64,000 bases of DNA from Lachnospiraceae bacterium (GCA_022792335.1 JAAWAV010000010.1:1-64000), one strand, 5' to 3'; numbered from the stretch's first letter, positions 16,821-25,353 are shown. Numbers and translations: made by a program. The notes: generated from the letters alone by a model not told the origin.

Positions 16821-16877
16821 TTTCTGTCTGTGCGGTTGAAGAGATGACAAAACAACGGCATGGACAGAAATTTTTTA
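16821..16877 (+). terminator. Terminator of the threonine aldolase gene
   Basis: TTTCTGTCTGTGC (16821-16833) pairs, with two G-T pairs, to GCATGGACAGAAA (16858-16870), then TTTTTT. The loop is 24 bases. Confidence 0.7.
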
Positions 16878-16900
16878 TTTCAGAAAATGGAGAAATCCTG

Positions 16901-16929
16901 TTGACATTCATGTGTTAATATTGTATATA
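16901..16929 (+). promoter_or_regulatory. Promoter of the GntR-ABC operon
   Basis: TTGACA (16901-16906), 17 bases, TATATA (16924-16929), a consensus -35 and good -10. The -10 lies inside the dyad at 16917-16947. Confidence 0.85.
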
Positions 16930-16947
16930 TTATATATATACAATATT
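16917..16947. promoter_or_regulatory. 31-bp palindromic operator, likely GntR/YtrA autoregulation
   Basis: AATATTGTATATAT (16917-16930) is repeated exactly on the other strand at 16934-16947, a 14+14 bp dyad over the -10 box and start site. YtrA-type GntR repressors bind such dyads in front of their own ABC operons, so this is very probably the site of the regulator starting at 16971. Confidence 0.8.
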
Positions 16948-16970
16948 GTGTACCCATGGGAGAATTACAG

Positions 16971-17342
16971 ATGAATATTTTTATCAGCAACGCAAACGGC
17001 GAACCGATTTATCAACAGATCGTGAACCAGTTTAAAGCGAAGATCCTTGCCGGGGAGCTTGGAGAGGGAGACGCGCTGCCCTCCATGCGACTTCTGGCGA
17101 AAGAGCTCCGGATCAGTGTGATTACCACAAAGCGGGCCTATGAAGAGCTGGAAAGGGAGGGGTTTATTGTCTCCTATACCGGAAAGGGAAGCTTCGTAGC
17201 CGCCCCCAATCGGGAGTTTCTGAAAGAACAGAAGCTCAGAGAAACGGAAGAATACCTGGAAAAGGCCGTAGCCGCGGCCAGAGCAGGAGGACTTTCGACG
17301 GGAGAACTTCTGGAAATGTTGCGCCTCCTTCTGGAAGAGTAG
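16971..17342 (+). CDS. GntR-family regulator, YtrA type
   Basis: 123 aa, the short YtrA form: an N-terminal winged helix (about 8-72; PIYQQIVNQFKAKILAGEL, LPSMRLLAKELRISVITTKRAYEELEREGFI) and a short helical tail for dimerisation. Start at 16971 follows GGGAG and matches homologues (MNIFIS); ATG at 16956 is an alternative. Its gene sits directly after a 31-bp dyad and before an ABC ATPase/permease pair, the standard arrangement for ligand-relieved repression of a small exporter. Confidence 0.92.
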   Translation: MNIFISNANGEPIYQQIVNQFKAKILAGELGEGDALPSMRLLAKELRISVITTKRAYEELEREGFIVSYTGKGSFVAAPNREFLKEQKLRETEEYLEKAVAAARAGGLSTGELLEMLRLLLEE

Positions 17343-17394
17343 CTCTCTGGAGGGAGAGGATATCTTTATGAGAGAGGAAATCGAGGAGAATGCT

Positions 17395-18243
17395 ATGCAG
17401 AATGCATTGGAGTTAAAAGGAGTATCGAAACAGTACCGGGGGTTTGCCCTGAGCGACGTCAATTTTACACTGCCTTCCGGATGTATTATGGGCTTCATTG
17501 GAGAGAACGGGGCAGGAAAGACGACGACCATCAAGCTGATTCTGGATATGATCCGGCGGGACGGCGGGCATATCGAGATCTTTGGGGAGGACTGTAGGAC
17601 CATGAAACGGGACGCCTGGGAGAGCATCGGCGTGGTCCTGGACAGTTGTGGTTTTTCAGAAGAACTGACTGCCGTCCATGTGGGGAAGATTATGGCGGGA
17701 ATCTATAAAAGCTGGAAAAAGGAGGAGTTTGAACGGCTGTTAAACAACTATCATGTGGATCAGAACAAGAAGGTGAAGGAATACTCCAAAGGAATGAAGA
17801 TGAAGCTTTCCCTGGCGGTGGCCATGGCCCATGAGACCAGGCTTTTGATTCTTGACGAGGCTACAAGCGGTCTGGACCCGGTGGCCAGAGAAGAACTTCT
17901 GGAAAGCTTTCAGGAGTTTATCCAGGATGAGAGGCGCAGTATTTTGATTTCTTCTCATATCATCAGCGATCTGGAAAAAATCAGCGACTATATTACCTTT
18001 ATCCACAGGGGAAACATTCTTTTCTCGGAGGAGAAAGATATGCTCTTGGAAAACCACGGAATCTTCCACGGAACAAAGAAAGCGCTGATGGAACTTCCGG
18101 AAGATGCGGTGGCCGGAATCAGGGAAGGCGCCTTTGGCGTAGAGGCGCTTGTGAAAAGAGACAGAGTAGCGAGAGGGATGGCTTTGGACCGGGCTGGTCT
18201 GGAAGATATTATGTTGTTTTACAGCAGGGAGGAGAAGAGATGA
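17395..18243 (+). CDS. ABC transporter ATP-binding protein (GntR-linked)
   Basis: 282 aa from 17395 (GAGGAG upstream); ATG at 17368 is an in-frame alternative. Walker A GENGAGKTT, degenerate signature YSKGMKMKLSLA, Walker B LLILDEATSGLDP and the switch His in LISSHIISD. Powers the permease encoded by the next gene (ATGA overlap). The class is the YtrB/BcrA-like exporter group; the substrate is unknown, with antibiotics or peptides common in relatives. Confidence 0.9.
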   Translation: MQNALELKGVSKQYRGFALSDVNFTLPSGCIMGFIGENGAGKTTTIKLILDMIRRDGGHIEIFGEDCRTMKRDAWESIGVVLDSCGFSEELTAVHVGKIMAGIYKSWKKEEFERLLNNYHVDQNKKVKEYSKGMKMKLSLAVAMAHETRLLILDEATSGLDPVAREELLESFQEFIQDERRSILISSHIISDLEKISDYITFIHRGNILFSEEKDMLLENHGIFHGTKKALMELPEDAVAGIREGAFGVEALVKRDRVARGMALDRAGLEDIMLFYSREEKR

Positions 18244-18863
18244 GAGGACTGATCAAAAATGAATTTTTAACCTTGCGGCGGGTGATCCTTCTGTATGCCG
18301 GGGTGCTATTGTTCTATTATTTTCTGGGAGCGTTCGGTATGAAGATGTCAGGAGTTCAGATATTTTCCGTATTTTTTGCTACCATGCTGGTGATCAGCTC
18401 TTTCTCCTATGAGGAAAAGAGTGGATGGAGCGTCTATGTGAATGTACTTCCTGTGAGCAGAACTCAGATTGTCATGTGCAAATACCTGTTTTCCATGATC
18501 TGTATGATAACGGCGTCTGCTTTCGGATTTCTGATTCAATGTGGTATGAATCTGCAAAAAGGCGTTTCTATGTTTCAGGATAGCTGGGCAGCAGGGGCGG
18601 CTGCTATCATTGCGTGTCTGTTCTTATCCGTCGTACTCCCGGTGCTCTTTCAAGTGGGGGCAGATAAAAGCCGGGTTATCCTGGTTCTGCTCTTCATGAT
18701 TCCCTTTGCCGTGGCTCTTCTGATTGAGAAGAGCGGAATCAAATTTCATATTTCTCTGGAGCAGCTTCCCTCCCTCCTTCCTGCAGCAGGACTTGGGACC
18801 GTGGCGCTGCTGCTGCTTTCCTGTGTGGTTTCCATAGAGATTTACAAAAGGAAAGAATTTTAA
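18240..18863 (+). CDS. ABC-2 type permease subunit (GntR-linked)
   Basis: 207 aa integral membrane protein with about six hydrophobic segments (about 15-32, 40-56, 80-100, 115-137, 143-160, 180-200) and no ATPase motifs. It matches the small ABC-2 permeases that pair with YtrB-like ATPases. Start overlaps the ATPase stop by four bases. Followed by a terminator at 18871. Confidence 0.82.
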   Translation: MRGLIKNEFLTLRRVILLYAGVLLFYYFLGAFGMKMSGVQIFSVFFATMLVISSFSYEEKSGWSVYVNVLPVSRTQIVMCKYLFSMICMITASAFGFLIQCGMNLQKGVSMFQDSWAAGAAAIIACLFLSVVLPVLFQVGADKSRVILVLLFMIPFAVALLIEKSGIKFHISLEQLPSLLPAAGLGTVALLLLSCVVSIEIYKRKEF

Positions 18864-18870
18864 AGAGAAT

Positions 18871-18922
18871 ACAAGTGCAGGCCTGTGCTTTTCCGGGGAG
18901 GGGAACACAGGTCTGTATTTTT
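18871..18922 (+). terminator. Terminator of the GntR-ABC operon
   Basis: GCAGGCCTGTGCTTTTCC pairs with GGGAACACAGGTCTG (18901-18915), with minor mismatches, then TATTTTTG. Confidence 0.75.
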
Positions 18923-18987
18923 GCCTGCCAGGCGGCAATCTGGTATCAGGCCCCTGTTTTATAAAAAGGATATCGTTTCAGAGGGGA

Positions 18988-19016
18988 TTACAAAAAACGG
19001 GGCATTGTGATAAAAT
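18988..19016 (+). promoter_or_regulatory. Promoter of the second nth gene
   Basis: TTACAA (18988-18993), 17 bases, TAAAAT (19011-19016), about 70 bases before the start codon at 19086. Confidence 0.55.
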
Positions 19017-19085
19017 GGAGGGAGATCAGGGACACGGAAGGGGAAATCCTGAGATGTGCAGGTTGTAGGAAGGGAGAAAAAGAGA

Positions 19086-19718
19086 ATGACAAAAGAAAAA
19101 CTTGCGGAAATTGTGATAGACAGACTGAAAAAGGAGTATCCGGACGCCGAGTGCAGCCTGGATTATGACCAGGCATGGAAACTTTTGGTAGGCGTGCGGC
19201 TGGCCGCTCAGTGTACGGACGCCAGGGTCAACGTGGTCGTGGAGGAGTTATATGCGAAGTATCCGGATGTGGACGCGCTGGCTGAGGCGGATGTGGCCGA
19301 TATTGAGGCCATTGTACGACCTTGTGGTCTGGGAAAGAGCAAGGCCAGAGACATAAGCGCCTGTATGAAAGTTTTAAAAGAGGAGTACGGCGGACGGGTG
19401 CCGGAGGACTTTAAGGCTCTTTTGGCGCTGCCGGGCGTGGGGCGAAAAAGCGCCAATCTGATTATGGGAGATGTGTTTGGGAAGCCGGCGATAGTGACAG
19501 ATACCCACTGCATCCGCCTGGTGAACCGGATCGGACTGGTAGAGGGGATAAAAGATCCGAAGAAGGTGGAAATGGCTCTGTGGAAGATCATTCCACCGGA
19601 AGAAGGGAGCAGTTTCTGCCACCGCCTGGTATACCACGGGCGGGAAGTATGTACGGCCAGGACGGCGCCTTTTTGTGAGCGTTGCTGTCTGGCCGATGTA
19701 TGCAGGAAGCAGATCTGA
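19086..19718 (+). CDS. Endonuclease III family protein, second paralogue
   Basis: 210 aa from 19086, with AGGGAG (19071-19076) upstream. Catalytic Lys in LPGVGRKSANLI, catalytic Asp in VTDTHCIR, and Fe-S cysteines in CTARTAPFCERCCLADVC. Here the first spacing is seven residues (C-x7-C-x2-C-x5-C) instead of six in the nth at 4873. It also ends with an extra Cys next to the third ligand. All catalytic residues are kept, so it should be an active glycosylase/AP lyase, perhaps with different lesion preference. Confidence 0.9.
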   Translation: MTKEKLAEIVIDRLKKEYPDAECSLDYDQAWKLLVGVRLAAQCTDARVNVVVEELYAKYPDVDALAEADVADIEAIVRPCGLGKSKARDISACMKVLKEEYGGRVPEDFKALLALPGVGRKSANLIMGDVFGKPAIVTDTHCIRLVNRIGLVEGIKDPKKVEMALWKIIPPEEGSSFCHRLVYHGREVCTARTAPFCERCCLADVCRKQI

Positions 19719-19831
19719 AACATGGATGAGTGCGAAACTGGAATTTTCCGGGAGACGATACTGCCGTATCGCTGTCATAGGTTTGGGAAACGGAAAATAA
19801 GATGGTGGAAAGGAGAGAAGGAGGCGGCAGG

Positions 19832-20164
19832 ATGGCCGGAACAACGGTGAATGTCAGTATCCGCATGGATGCAGGACTAAAAATGGAAGCGGAGGAATTA
19901 TTTTCCGAACTGGGTTTAAGCTTTGGGGCGGCAGTCCAGGTATTTGTCCGTCAGGCGCTTCGGCGGGGCGGACTTCCTTTTAAGGTAACGCTGGGGAAGT
20001 CGAGGAACGGAGATCTACAGGCGACAAAGAACAGACAGACGGCGCAGGAGGCGGCAGGGAGAGAGGCAGGGCAGAGCTCTCAGGGAACACGGCTGACAGA
20101 AGAAGAGACCCAGAAAGAATATGCCAACCTGGAAGAATTTTTTGCGAAGCTGGATGCAGGTTAA
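19832..20164 (+). CDS. RelB/DinJ-family antitoxin-like protein, no toxin nearby
   Basis: 110 aa, start at 19832 with GGAGG eight bases before. Residues 1-55 match the RelB/DinJ ribbon-helix-helix family (TTVNVSIRMDAGLKMEAEELFSELG, FVRQALRRGGLPF). The C-terminal half is Gln/Glu/Arg-rich and low-complexity until LEEFFAKLDAG. RelB-type proteins normally pair with a RelE/YafQ toxin; none is encoded next to it, and the next gene is PTS IIA. It may act as a stand-alone regulator or be a decayed pair. Confidence 0.75.
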   Translation: MAGTTVNVSIRMDAGLKMEAEELFSELGLSFGAAVQVFVRQALRRGGLPFKVTLGKSRNGDLQATKNRQTAQEAAGREAGQSSQGTRLTEEETQKEYANLEEFFAKLDAG

Positions 20165-20217
20165 GGTTAGACGGCATAATAAAGACAGGCAAAGGACGGA
20201 AGGGAAGCGGAAAGGAC

Positions 20218-20712
20218 ATGCCGGGACAGACGGAGACAGAGAAATATTTTGGATACGCCAGAGGCAGACAGATCGCCATGGAAGAAGTGAAAGACGACGT
20301 CTTTGGGAAGAAGATGCTGGGGGACGGCGTAGCCGTTTTGCCGGAGGAAGGAAACGTCTATGCGCCGGCAGACGGGACGGTCGTCCATGTCTTTGATACA
20401 AAACATGCCATTTGTTTTGTCAGCCGGTACAAAACGGAAATTCTGATCCACATCGGGGTGGATACGGTGAAGCTTGAGGGCAAGTATTTCACAGTTCATG
20501 TGGAGAACGGGATGTTCGTAAAGAGAGGCCAGCTTCTGATAGAATTTGACAAGGAACAGATGGAAAGGGACGGATACGATACGACGATCCCCATGATCTT
20601 TACAGCCTTACCAAAGGAGAAACGACTGGAAATTCCGGTATCGGCCAGGATGAGTCCAGATAAGACAGCGGCTCTGGTCCATCGTTTAGAACAAACAGAG
20701 GAACAAATATGA
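20218..20712 (+). CDS. PTS glucose-type EIIA component
   Basis: 164 aa single-domain EIIA of the glucose (Crr) family. Seen: ADGTVV near residue 45, ICF/SRYKTEILIHIGVDTVKL with the phosphorylated His, and the closing GTLLIEFD-type GQLLIEFD. A longer-than-usual N-terminal extension (about 20 residues). It receives phosphate from HPr and passes it to an EIIBC membrane protein, neither of which is in the window. Four-base overlap with EI. Confidence 0.9.
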   Translation: MPGQTETEKYFGYARGRQIAMEEVKDDVFGKKMLGDGVAVLPEEGNVYAPADGTVVHVFDTKHAICFVSRYKTEILIHIGVDTVKLEGKYFTVHVENGMFVKRGQLLIEFDKEQMERDGYDTTIPMIFTALPKEKRLEIPVSARMSPDKTAALVHRLEQTEEQI

Positions 20713-22334
20713 GACAGTTTTCAGGGAAAACAGTATATAAAGGCATCGCACTGGGACCGGTCAGAGTGTTAAAAAACCAGGATAGTCCAATCCGGAGAAA
20801 AAAGATTTCAGATGCAGAGGCGGAAATTTGCAGAGTCACAGGAGCGAAACGACAGGCGAAAGAGAAACTTCAGACGCTCTATGACAGAGCGCTGAAGGAA
20901 GTGGGAAAAGTCGGGGCCGCTATTTTCGAGGCGCATCAGATGATACTGGAGGATGAAGATTATCTGGGATCCATCTGCAATATGATCCAGACAGAAATGG
21001 TAAATGCAGAATATGCCGTCGCCGTGACAGGAGACAATTTTTTCGCCATGTTTGACGCCATGGAAGATGGCTATATGAAGGCGAGAGCGGCAGATGTGAG
21101 AGACATTTCCAACCGTCTGATCCGTATCCTGGAAGGACAAAAGGACGACGAGCCATTTTCAGAAGCTCCGGCCATTCTTGTGGCGGATGACTTTACTCCG
21201 AGCGCGATGATCCAGATGGACAGGAAGAAGGTCCTCGCCCTAGTGACAGTCCGCGGCTCCGCCAATTCCCACACGGCCATTCTGGCGCGGATGATGAATA
21301 TTCCGGCGCTTGTCAGGGTTCCGCTAAATCTGGAAGAGATTCCGGACGGCGTGCAAATGATTGTGGACGGGTTTATGGGAAGCATATGGGTGGAGCCGGA
21401 TGAGGAAACCTGCCTACGCGCCGAAAACCGGATGAAGGAGGAGCGGGAAAGGGCCCGCCTTCTGGAGCAGTTTAAGGGAAAAGAGACGGCTACAGTTGAC
21501 GGAAGAAAGATCAGGCTGTATGCGAACATCTCAAATGTCACTGAGATCGGACATGTGCTGGAGAATGACGCGGAGGGGATCGGACTTTTCCGAAGCGAAT
21601 ACTTATATCTGGGGCGGAAAGATTTTCCTGGAGAGGAAGAGCAGTTTCAGACATACCGTCAGGCAGCGCAGACCATGGGGGGAAAAAAAGTGATTATCCG
21701 CACTCTGGATGTGGGCGCCGACAAACAGGTAGATTATTTTGACATTGGAAAAGAAGCGAATCCGGCCATGGGCTACCGCGGGATCCGGATTTGCCTGAAG
21801 GAGCAGAAGATGTTCCGGACACAGCTTCGGGCGCTGTTTCGGGCGGCTGTGTTCGGAAATATTTCTGTGATGTATCCGATGATTACTTCTGTGGAAGAGG
21901 TTCAGGAGATCTTCAGAGTGATAAAGGACGTTCAGGAGGAACTTGAAAGAGATGAAACGCCTTACAGATATCCGGAACAGGGAATTATGATTGAAACCCC
22001 GGCGGCAGTTATGATCAGCGATGAGCTGGCAAGACTGGTGGATTTCTTCAGCATCGGGACCAATGATCTGACGCAATATACACTGGCTGTCGACAGGCAG
22101 AACGGGAGACTGGACGCCTTTTATAATCCCAGGCACAAAGCAATTTTCAAAATGATCCGGATGACGGTGGAAAATGGCCACAGGCATGGGAAATGGGTGG
22201 GAATCTGCGGAGAGTTAGGATCAGATCCGGAGCTTACGGAAACATTTATCCGAATGGGCGTGGACGAGCTTTCCGTGCCCCCCTCCATGGTACTGAAAAT
22301 CAGGAAAAAGGTTCGGGAGATCAAGGATGTATGA
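20709..22334 (+). CDS. ptsI: Phosphoenolpyruvate-protein phosphotransferase (PTS enzyme I)
   Basis: 541 aa, slightly shorter than the 570-575 of most EI. Takes phosphate from PEP and gives it to HPr. Order: N-terminal HPr-binding helices, phospho-His swivel domain with GSANSHTAILARMMNIPALV, then the PEP-utilising barrel with GIGLFRSEYL, RTLDVGADKQ and the C-terminal GICGELGSD. The HPr gene (ptsH) is not in the window. Its last eight bases overlap the response-regulator start. Confidence 0.94.
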   Translation: MRQFSGKTVYKGIALGPVRVLKNQDSPIRRKKISDAEAEICRVTGAKRQAKEKLQTLYDRALKEVGKVGAAIFEAHQMILEDEDYLGSICNMIQTEMVNAEYAVAVTGDNFFAMFDAMEDGYMKARAADVRDISNRLIRILEGQKDDEPFSEAPAILVADDFTPSAMIQMDRKKVLALVTVRGSANSHTAILARMMNIPALVRVPLNLEEIPDGVQMIVDGFMGSIWVEPDEETCLRAENRMKEERERARLLEQFKGKETATVDGRKIRLYANISNVTEIGHVLENDAEGIGLFRSEYLYLGRKDFPGEEEQFQTYRQAAQTMGGKKVIIRTLDVGADKQVDYFDIGKEANPAMGYRGIRICLKEQKMFRTQLRALFRAAVFGNISVMYPMITSVEEVQEIFRVIKDVQEELERDETPYRYPEQGIMIETPAAVMISDELARLVDFFSIGTNDLTQYTLAVDRQNGRLDAFYNPRHKAIFKMIRMTVENGHRHGKWVGICGELGSDPELTETFIRMGVDELSVPPSMVLKIRKKVREIKDV

Positions 22335-23007
22335 CTGTTTGATTGTTGATGATGAAAAACTGCTGGCGGACAGTACGGCGGAATATTTTAATCTGTTTGG
22401 AGTGAGGACAGCCGTCTGCTATGGCGTTTCTGAGTGTGAACGTTTCTTGAAAGAGAACACCGTAAAGCTTCTTTTGCTGGATATCAATCTGGGCGACGGA
22501 AGCGGGTTTGAATTATGCCTGAAATTGCGGGAGAGGATGGAGATTCCGATTCTGTTTCTCTCGGCGCGGACCAGCGACGACGATCAGATTATGGCTTTTC
22601 ATACCGGCGGCGACGATTATATACAAAAGCCCTATTCTCTGGGAGTTCTGCTGGCAAAAGTCAAGGCAGTGTTAAAACGTCTGGGGCAGGGAGAGACGGC
22701 CGGATATTCCGACGGCTGGCTGACCATTGACGTTCCCGGAAAGCAGGTAAGCGTCGCCGGAAAGGGACCTGTGAAACTGACGGCTCTGGAGTTTCGGCTG
22801 CTCTCCTATCTGGCGGACCATGCAGGCCAGGTGATTTCCAAGCAGGAACTGTTTGAAAAGGTCTGGGGAGATCGGTTCACAGGGGATGGAACCTTGAACG
22901 TACATATTCGGAAAATTCGGGAGTCCATTGAACCGGAGCCAGGAAATCCCAGATATATCCATACAGTCTGGGGAGAAGGGTATAAATTTATAAGACAGGA
23001 AAATTAG
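22327..23007 (+). CDS. OmpR-family response regulator
   Basis: 226 aa. Receiver domain (1-115) with acidic pair DDEK, phospho-Asp in LLLDINLGDGSG and Lys in DDYIQKPYS; then a winged-helix DNA-binding domain (about 128-225; LTALEFRLLSYL, VHIRKIRESIE, GEGYKFI). Starts inside ptsI and is followed by its histidine kinase. Likely activates the ABC exporter at 24594, in front of which phased TTTAAG boxes are seen. Confidence 0.92.
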   Translation: MYDCLIVDDEKLLADSTAEYFNLFGVRTAVCYGVSECERFLKENTVKLLLLDINLGDGSGFELCLKLRERMEIPILFLSARTSDDDQIMAFHTGGDDYIQKPYSLGVLLAKVKAVLKRLGQGETAGYSDGWLTIDVPGKQVSVAGKGPVKLTALEFRLLSYLADHAGQVISKQELFEKVWGDRFTGDGTLNVHIRKIRESIEPEPGNPRYIHTVWGEGYKFIRQEN

Positions 23008-23048
23008 ATTGTCTTGTGGCAGAGCCCATTTTAGGAAGGCGGGGAACT

Positions 23049-24488
23049 GTGAAAAAACGTTTGCTTTTTATCAGTCTGCTTTTGCTTTTCGCGGTGGAGG
23101 CCGCCGCTTTTGGAGCAGTATTTTTTCAGAGACAGGAGGTGCCTCAGGATACAGTCGCAGTCAATGAAGTACTACAGTCCGCACAGACCGGCTGGAGATA
23201 TGGAACGGTTGGAGGAAGCGATGTAGACGGCAGTGAAATGAATGCAGGGAACGGAAGGAATGCGGCGCATGGGCTGGATTACGTGGTATTGGATCTGGAG
23301 GGAGCTGTTTTATACAGAAGCGGACCGGGATTTAATGAAAGTATCAATGAAGCTATACGCCATAGAGATACGATTCTGGATGTGAAGGTAGACGGCAGAA
23401 TCGTAGGGAAACTGATTGTTTACAACGACAGTGCAGACGCTTTCCGGGAGGATAAGAAGCGGACCCTGCTTTTTTTGGCAGGATCTACGTTGGGCCTGTG
23501 TCTTGTCTGTAGTGGATACTTCTTCTGGTTAGAGCGGACAGTACTCAGGCCCTTTCAGAAACTGAAGAGATTTGCAGAGTATGTCGCCGGTGGAAACCTG
23601 GATATTCCCCTGGAGATGGATCGAAACAATCTATTCGGCGCTTTTACAGAGAGTTTTGATCTGATGCGGTCGGAGCTCAAACGGGCCAGGCTTGCCAAGG
23701 CAAAGGCAGATGCGGAGAAAAAGGAACTGATTGCAAAGCTCTCCCATGATATCAAAACGCCCGTCGCCAGTATCAAGGCGGCCGCCGAGGTGGGGGGAGC
23801 GCTTGTGGAAAAGAACCGGTTCTCTGATGAGATGTGCTGGAAGGGGAGGGAAAGACTTCAGGAAAACTATAAGCAGATCGTTCAGAAAGCGGATCAGATC
23901 GACGCCCTGATTACCAACCTGTTTACTGCTACTCTGGAAGAACTTAGCCGGCTGTCCGTGACACCGAAGGATATGGAAAACAGAGAACTTTCCGTAATTC
24001 TGGAAAACGCCGATTATATGCGCTGCGCCAGGATTTCGGATATTCCGGAATGCCTGCTTTATGCGGACAGGCTTCGTCTGCAGCAAGTATTCGACAATCT
24101 TTTCGCCAATGCCTATAAATATGCCCTTGGTACTCCCAAAGACAGAGCAAGTTCAGGCGCAGAAAGACAGCATCTGAAGGAGGGGGTTCATTTGGGGATT
24201 GAAGTGACGGCGGAACGGGAATTTGATTTTCTTACGGTGATTGTCGAAGATTTCGGGGGCGGAGTCGGTGAAGAGGAACTACCGCTTTTAAAGGAAAAAT
24301 TTAAGAGAGGAAAAAATGCGGAGAATCGGTCCGGCGCGGGCCTGGGACTTTATATTTCGGATTACTTTATGAAAGAAATGGGCGGGGAGTTGGCAGTTGA
24401 GAATGGGCGTCTGGGGCTTAAGGTGTCTGTAAAAATTCCCTTAAGCGGCCGATGCGTTCATGAAACAGCCGATATGTTCATGAAATAG
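23049..24488 (+). CDS. Sensor histidine kinase
   Basis: 479 aa from GTG 23049 (AGGAAGG upstream, homologous signal-like start VKKRLLFISLLLL); an in-frame GTG at 23016 is an alternative. Two membrane helices (about 3-24 and 140-160) enclose a 115-residue outside sensor region. HAMP-like segment, phospho-His in KLSHDIKTPVASIK, then the ATP lid region: N box QVFDNLFANAYKYA, G1 VEDFGGGV, G2 GAGLGLYIS. Pairs with the response regulator 41 bases upstream; the signal is not known. Confidence 0.9.
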   Translation: MKKRLLFISLLLLFAVEAAAFGAVFFQRQEVPQDTVAVNEVLQSAQTGWRYGTVGGSDVDGSEMNAGNGRNAAHGLDYVVLDLEGAVLYRSGPGFNESINEAIRHRDTILDVKVDGRIVGKLIVYNDSADAFREDKKRTLLFLAGSTLGLCLVCSGYFFWLERTVLRPFQKLKRFAEYVAGGNLDIPLEMDRNNLFGAFTESFDLMRSELKRARLAKAKADAEKKELIAKLSHDIKTPVASIKAAAEVGGALVEKNRFSDEMCWKGRERLQENYKQIVQKADQIDALITNLFTATLEELSRLSVTPKDMENRELSVILENADYMRCARISDIPECLLYADRLRLQQVFDNLFANAYKYALGTPKDRASSGAERQHLKEGVHLGIEVTAEREFDFLTVIVEDFGGGVGEEELPLLKEKFKRGKNAENRSGAGLGLYISDYFMKEMGGELAVENGRLGLKVSVKIPLSGRCVHETADMFMK

Positions 24489-24514
24489 CGTCAGAGTACC
24501 TTTGCAACCGTCGA

Positions 24515-24553
24515 TTTAAGAATCCTTTAAGGATCCCATAAAGACATTTAAGG
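24515..24553 (+). promoter_or_regulatory. Phased TTTAAG boxes, likely response-regulator site
   Basis: TTTAAG at 24515-24520, TTTAAGG at 24526-24532 and TTTAAGG at 24547-24553. The starts are 11 and 21 bases apart, so all three lie on one face of the helix, as direct-repeat sites of OmpR-type regulators do. They lie just before the ABC operon and just after the kinase gene. Confidence 0.5.
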
Positions 24554-24569
24554 TTTGAACCGGTAGAAT
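24541..24569 (+). promoter_or_regulatory. Promoter of the two-component-linked ABC operon
   Basis: AAGACA (24541-24546), 17 bases, TAGAAT (24564-24569). The -35 is imperfect, as expected for an activated promoter, and the third TTTAAGG box abuts it. Confidence 0.5.
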
Positions 24570-24593
24570 AGGGCTTGTGAAAGGAGGATTTTC

Positions 24594-25352
24594 ATGAAAG
24601 AAGGATTATTAAAGACGGAAAACCTGAGCAAGTCTTTTTCTAATGGAGGGACGTTGCAACATGTTTTGAAAAACATTGACCTGGAGCTTTACAGAGGAGA
24701 TTTTACGGTGATTATGGGGGCCAGCGGCGCGGGGAAATCCACGCTGCTTTATGCCCTCTCTGGGATGGATACCCCTACTCTTGGAACCATTACCTTTGGC
24801 AACGAGGTTTTGTCAGGAAGGAGCAGCGACGGGCTGGCCGTGTTCAGGAGAAGGCACTGCGGTTTTGTCTTTCAGCAGATTTATCTGATTGACGGGATGA
24901 GCGTCATGGACAATGTACTGGCGGCGGGACTTCTGGTCAACAGGAACAAAAAGGCTCTTTTGAAACGGGCTAGGGAACTGTTTTTCAAGGTGGATATTCC
25001 GGAGGAAACCTGGGGAAAGTTTCCGGCGCAGCTTTCCGGCGGGGAGGCACAGCGGGTGGGGATTGTCCGCGCGCTGATCAATTCTCCAGAGATTCTTTTT
25101 GCCGACGAGCCGACGGGAGCGCTCAATTCCAAGACGGGGCTTGACGTTCTTGATACGCTGACTGCCTTTCATGAGCAGGGACAGAGTGTGGTGATGGTAA
25201 CTCACGATATGCGATCCGCCAGGAGAGGAAATCGGATTCTGTATCTGAAAGACGGTACAGTTCTGGGGGAATGCAATCTGGGACCTTATGTCCACGGAAG
25301 TGAAGAACGACACAGGAAACTCAGAAGTTTTCTTGCAGAAATGGGGTGGTAG
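24594..25352 (+). CDS. ABC transporter ATP-binding protein (MacB/BceA class)
   Basis: 252 aa. Walker A GASGAGKST, Q-loop VFQQIYLIDGM, signature LSGGEAQRVG, Walker B ILFADEPTGALN, switch MVTHDMRSA. RBS AAAGGAGG. Class of ATPases that drive FtsX-type permeases in peptide or lantibiotic defence. The permease starts one base after its stop, and a two-component system precedes it, an arrangement typical of antimicrobial-peptide response systems. The substrate is an inference. Confidence 0.9.
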   Translation: MKEGLLKTENLSKSFSNGGTLQHVLKNIDLELYRGDFTVIMGASGAGKSTLLYALSGMDTPTLGTITFGNEVLSGRSSDGLAVFRRRHCGFVFQQIYLIDGMSVMDNVLAAGLLVNRNKKALLKRARELFFKVDIPEETWGKFPAQLSGGEAQRVGIVRALINSPEILFADEPTGALNSKTGLDVLDTLTAFHEQGQSVVMVTHDMRSARRGNRILYLKDGTVLGECNLGPYVHGSEERHRKLRSFLAEMGW

Positions 25353-25353
25353 T

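Noticed and set aside
15655-16911. 418-aa minus-strand frame over threonine aldolase
   Set aside because: Shadow of ltaE, with no domain and no RBS.
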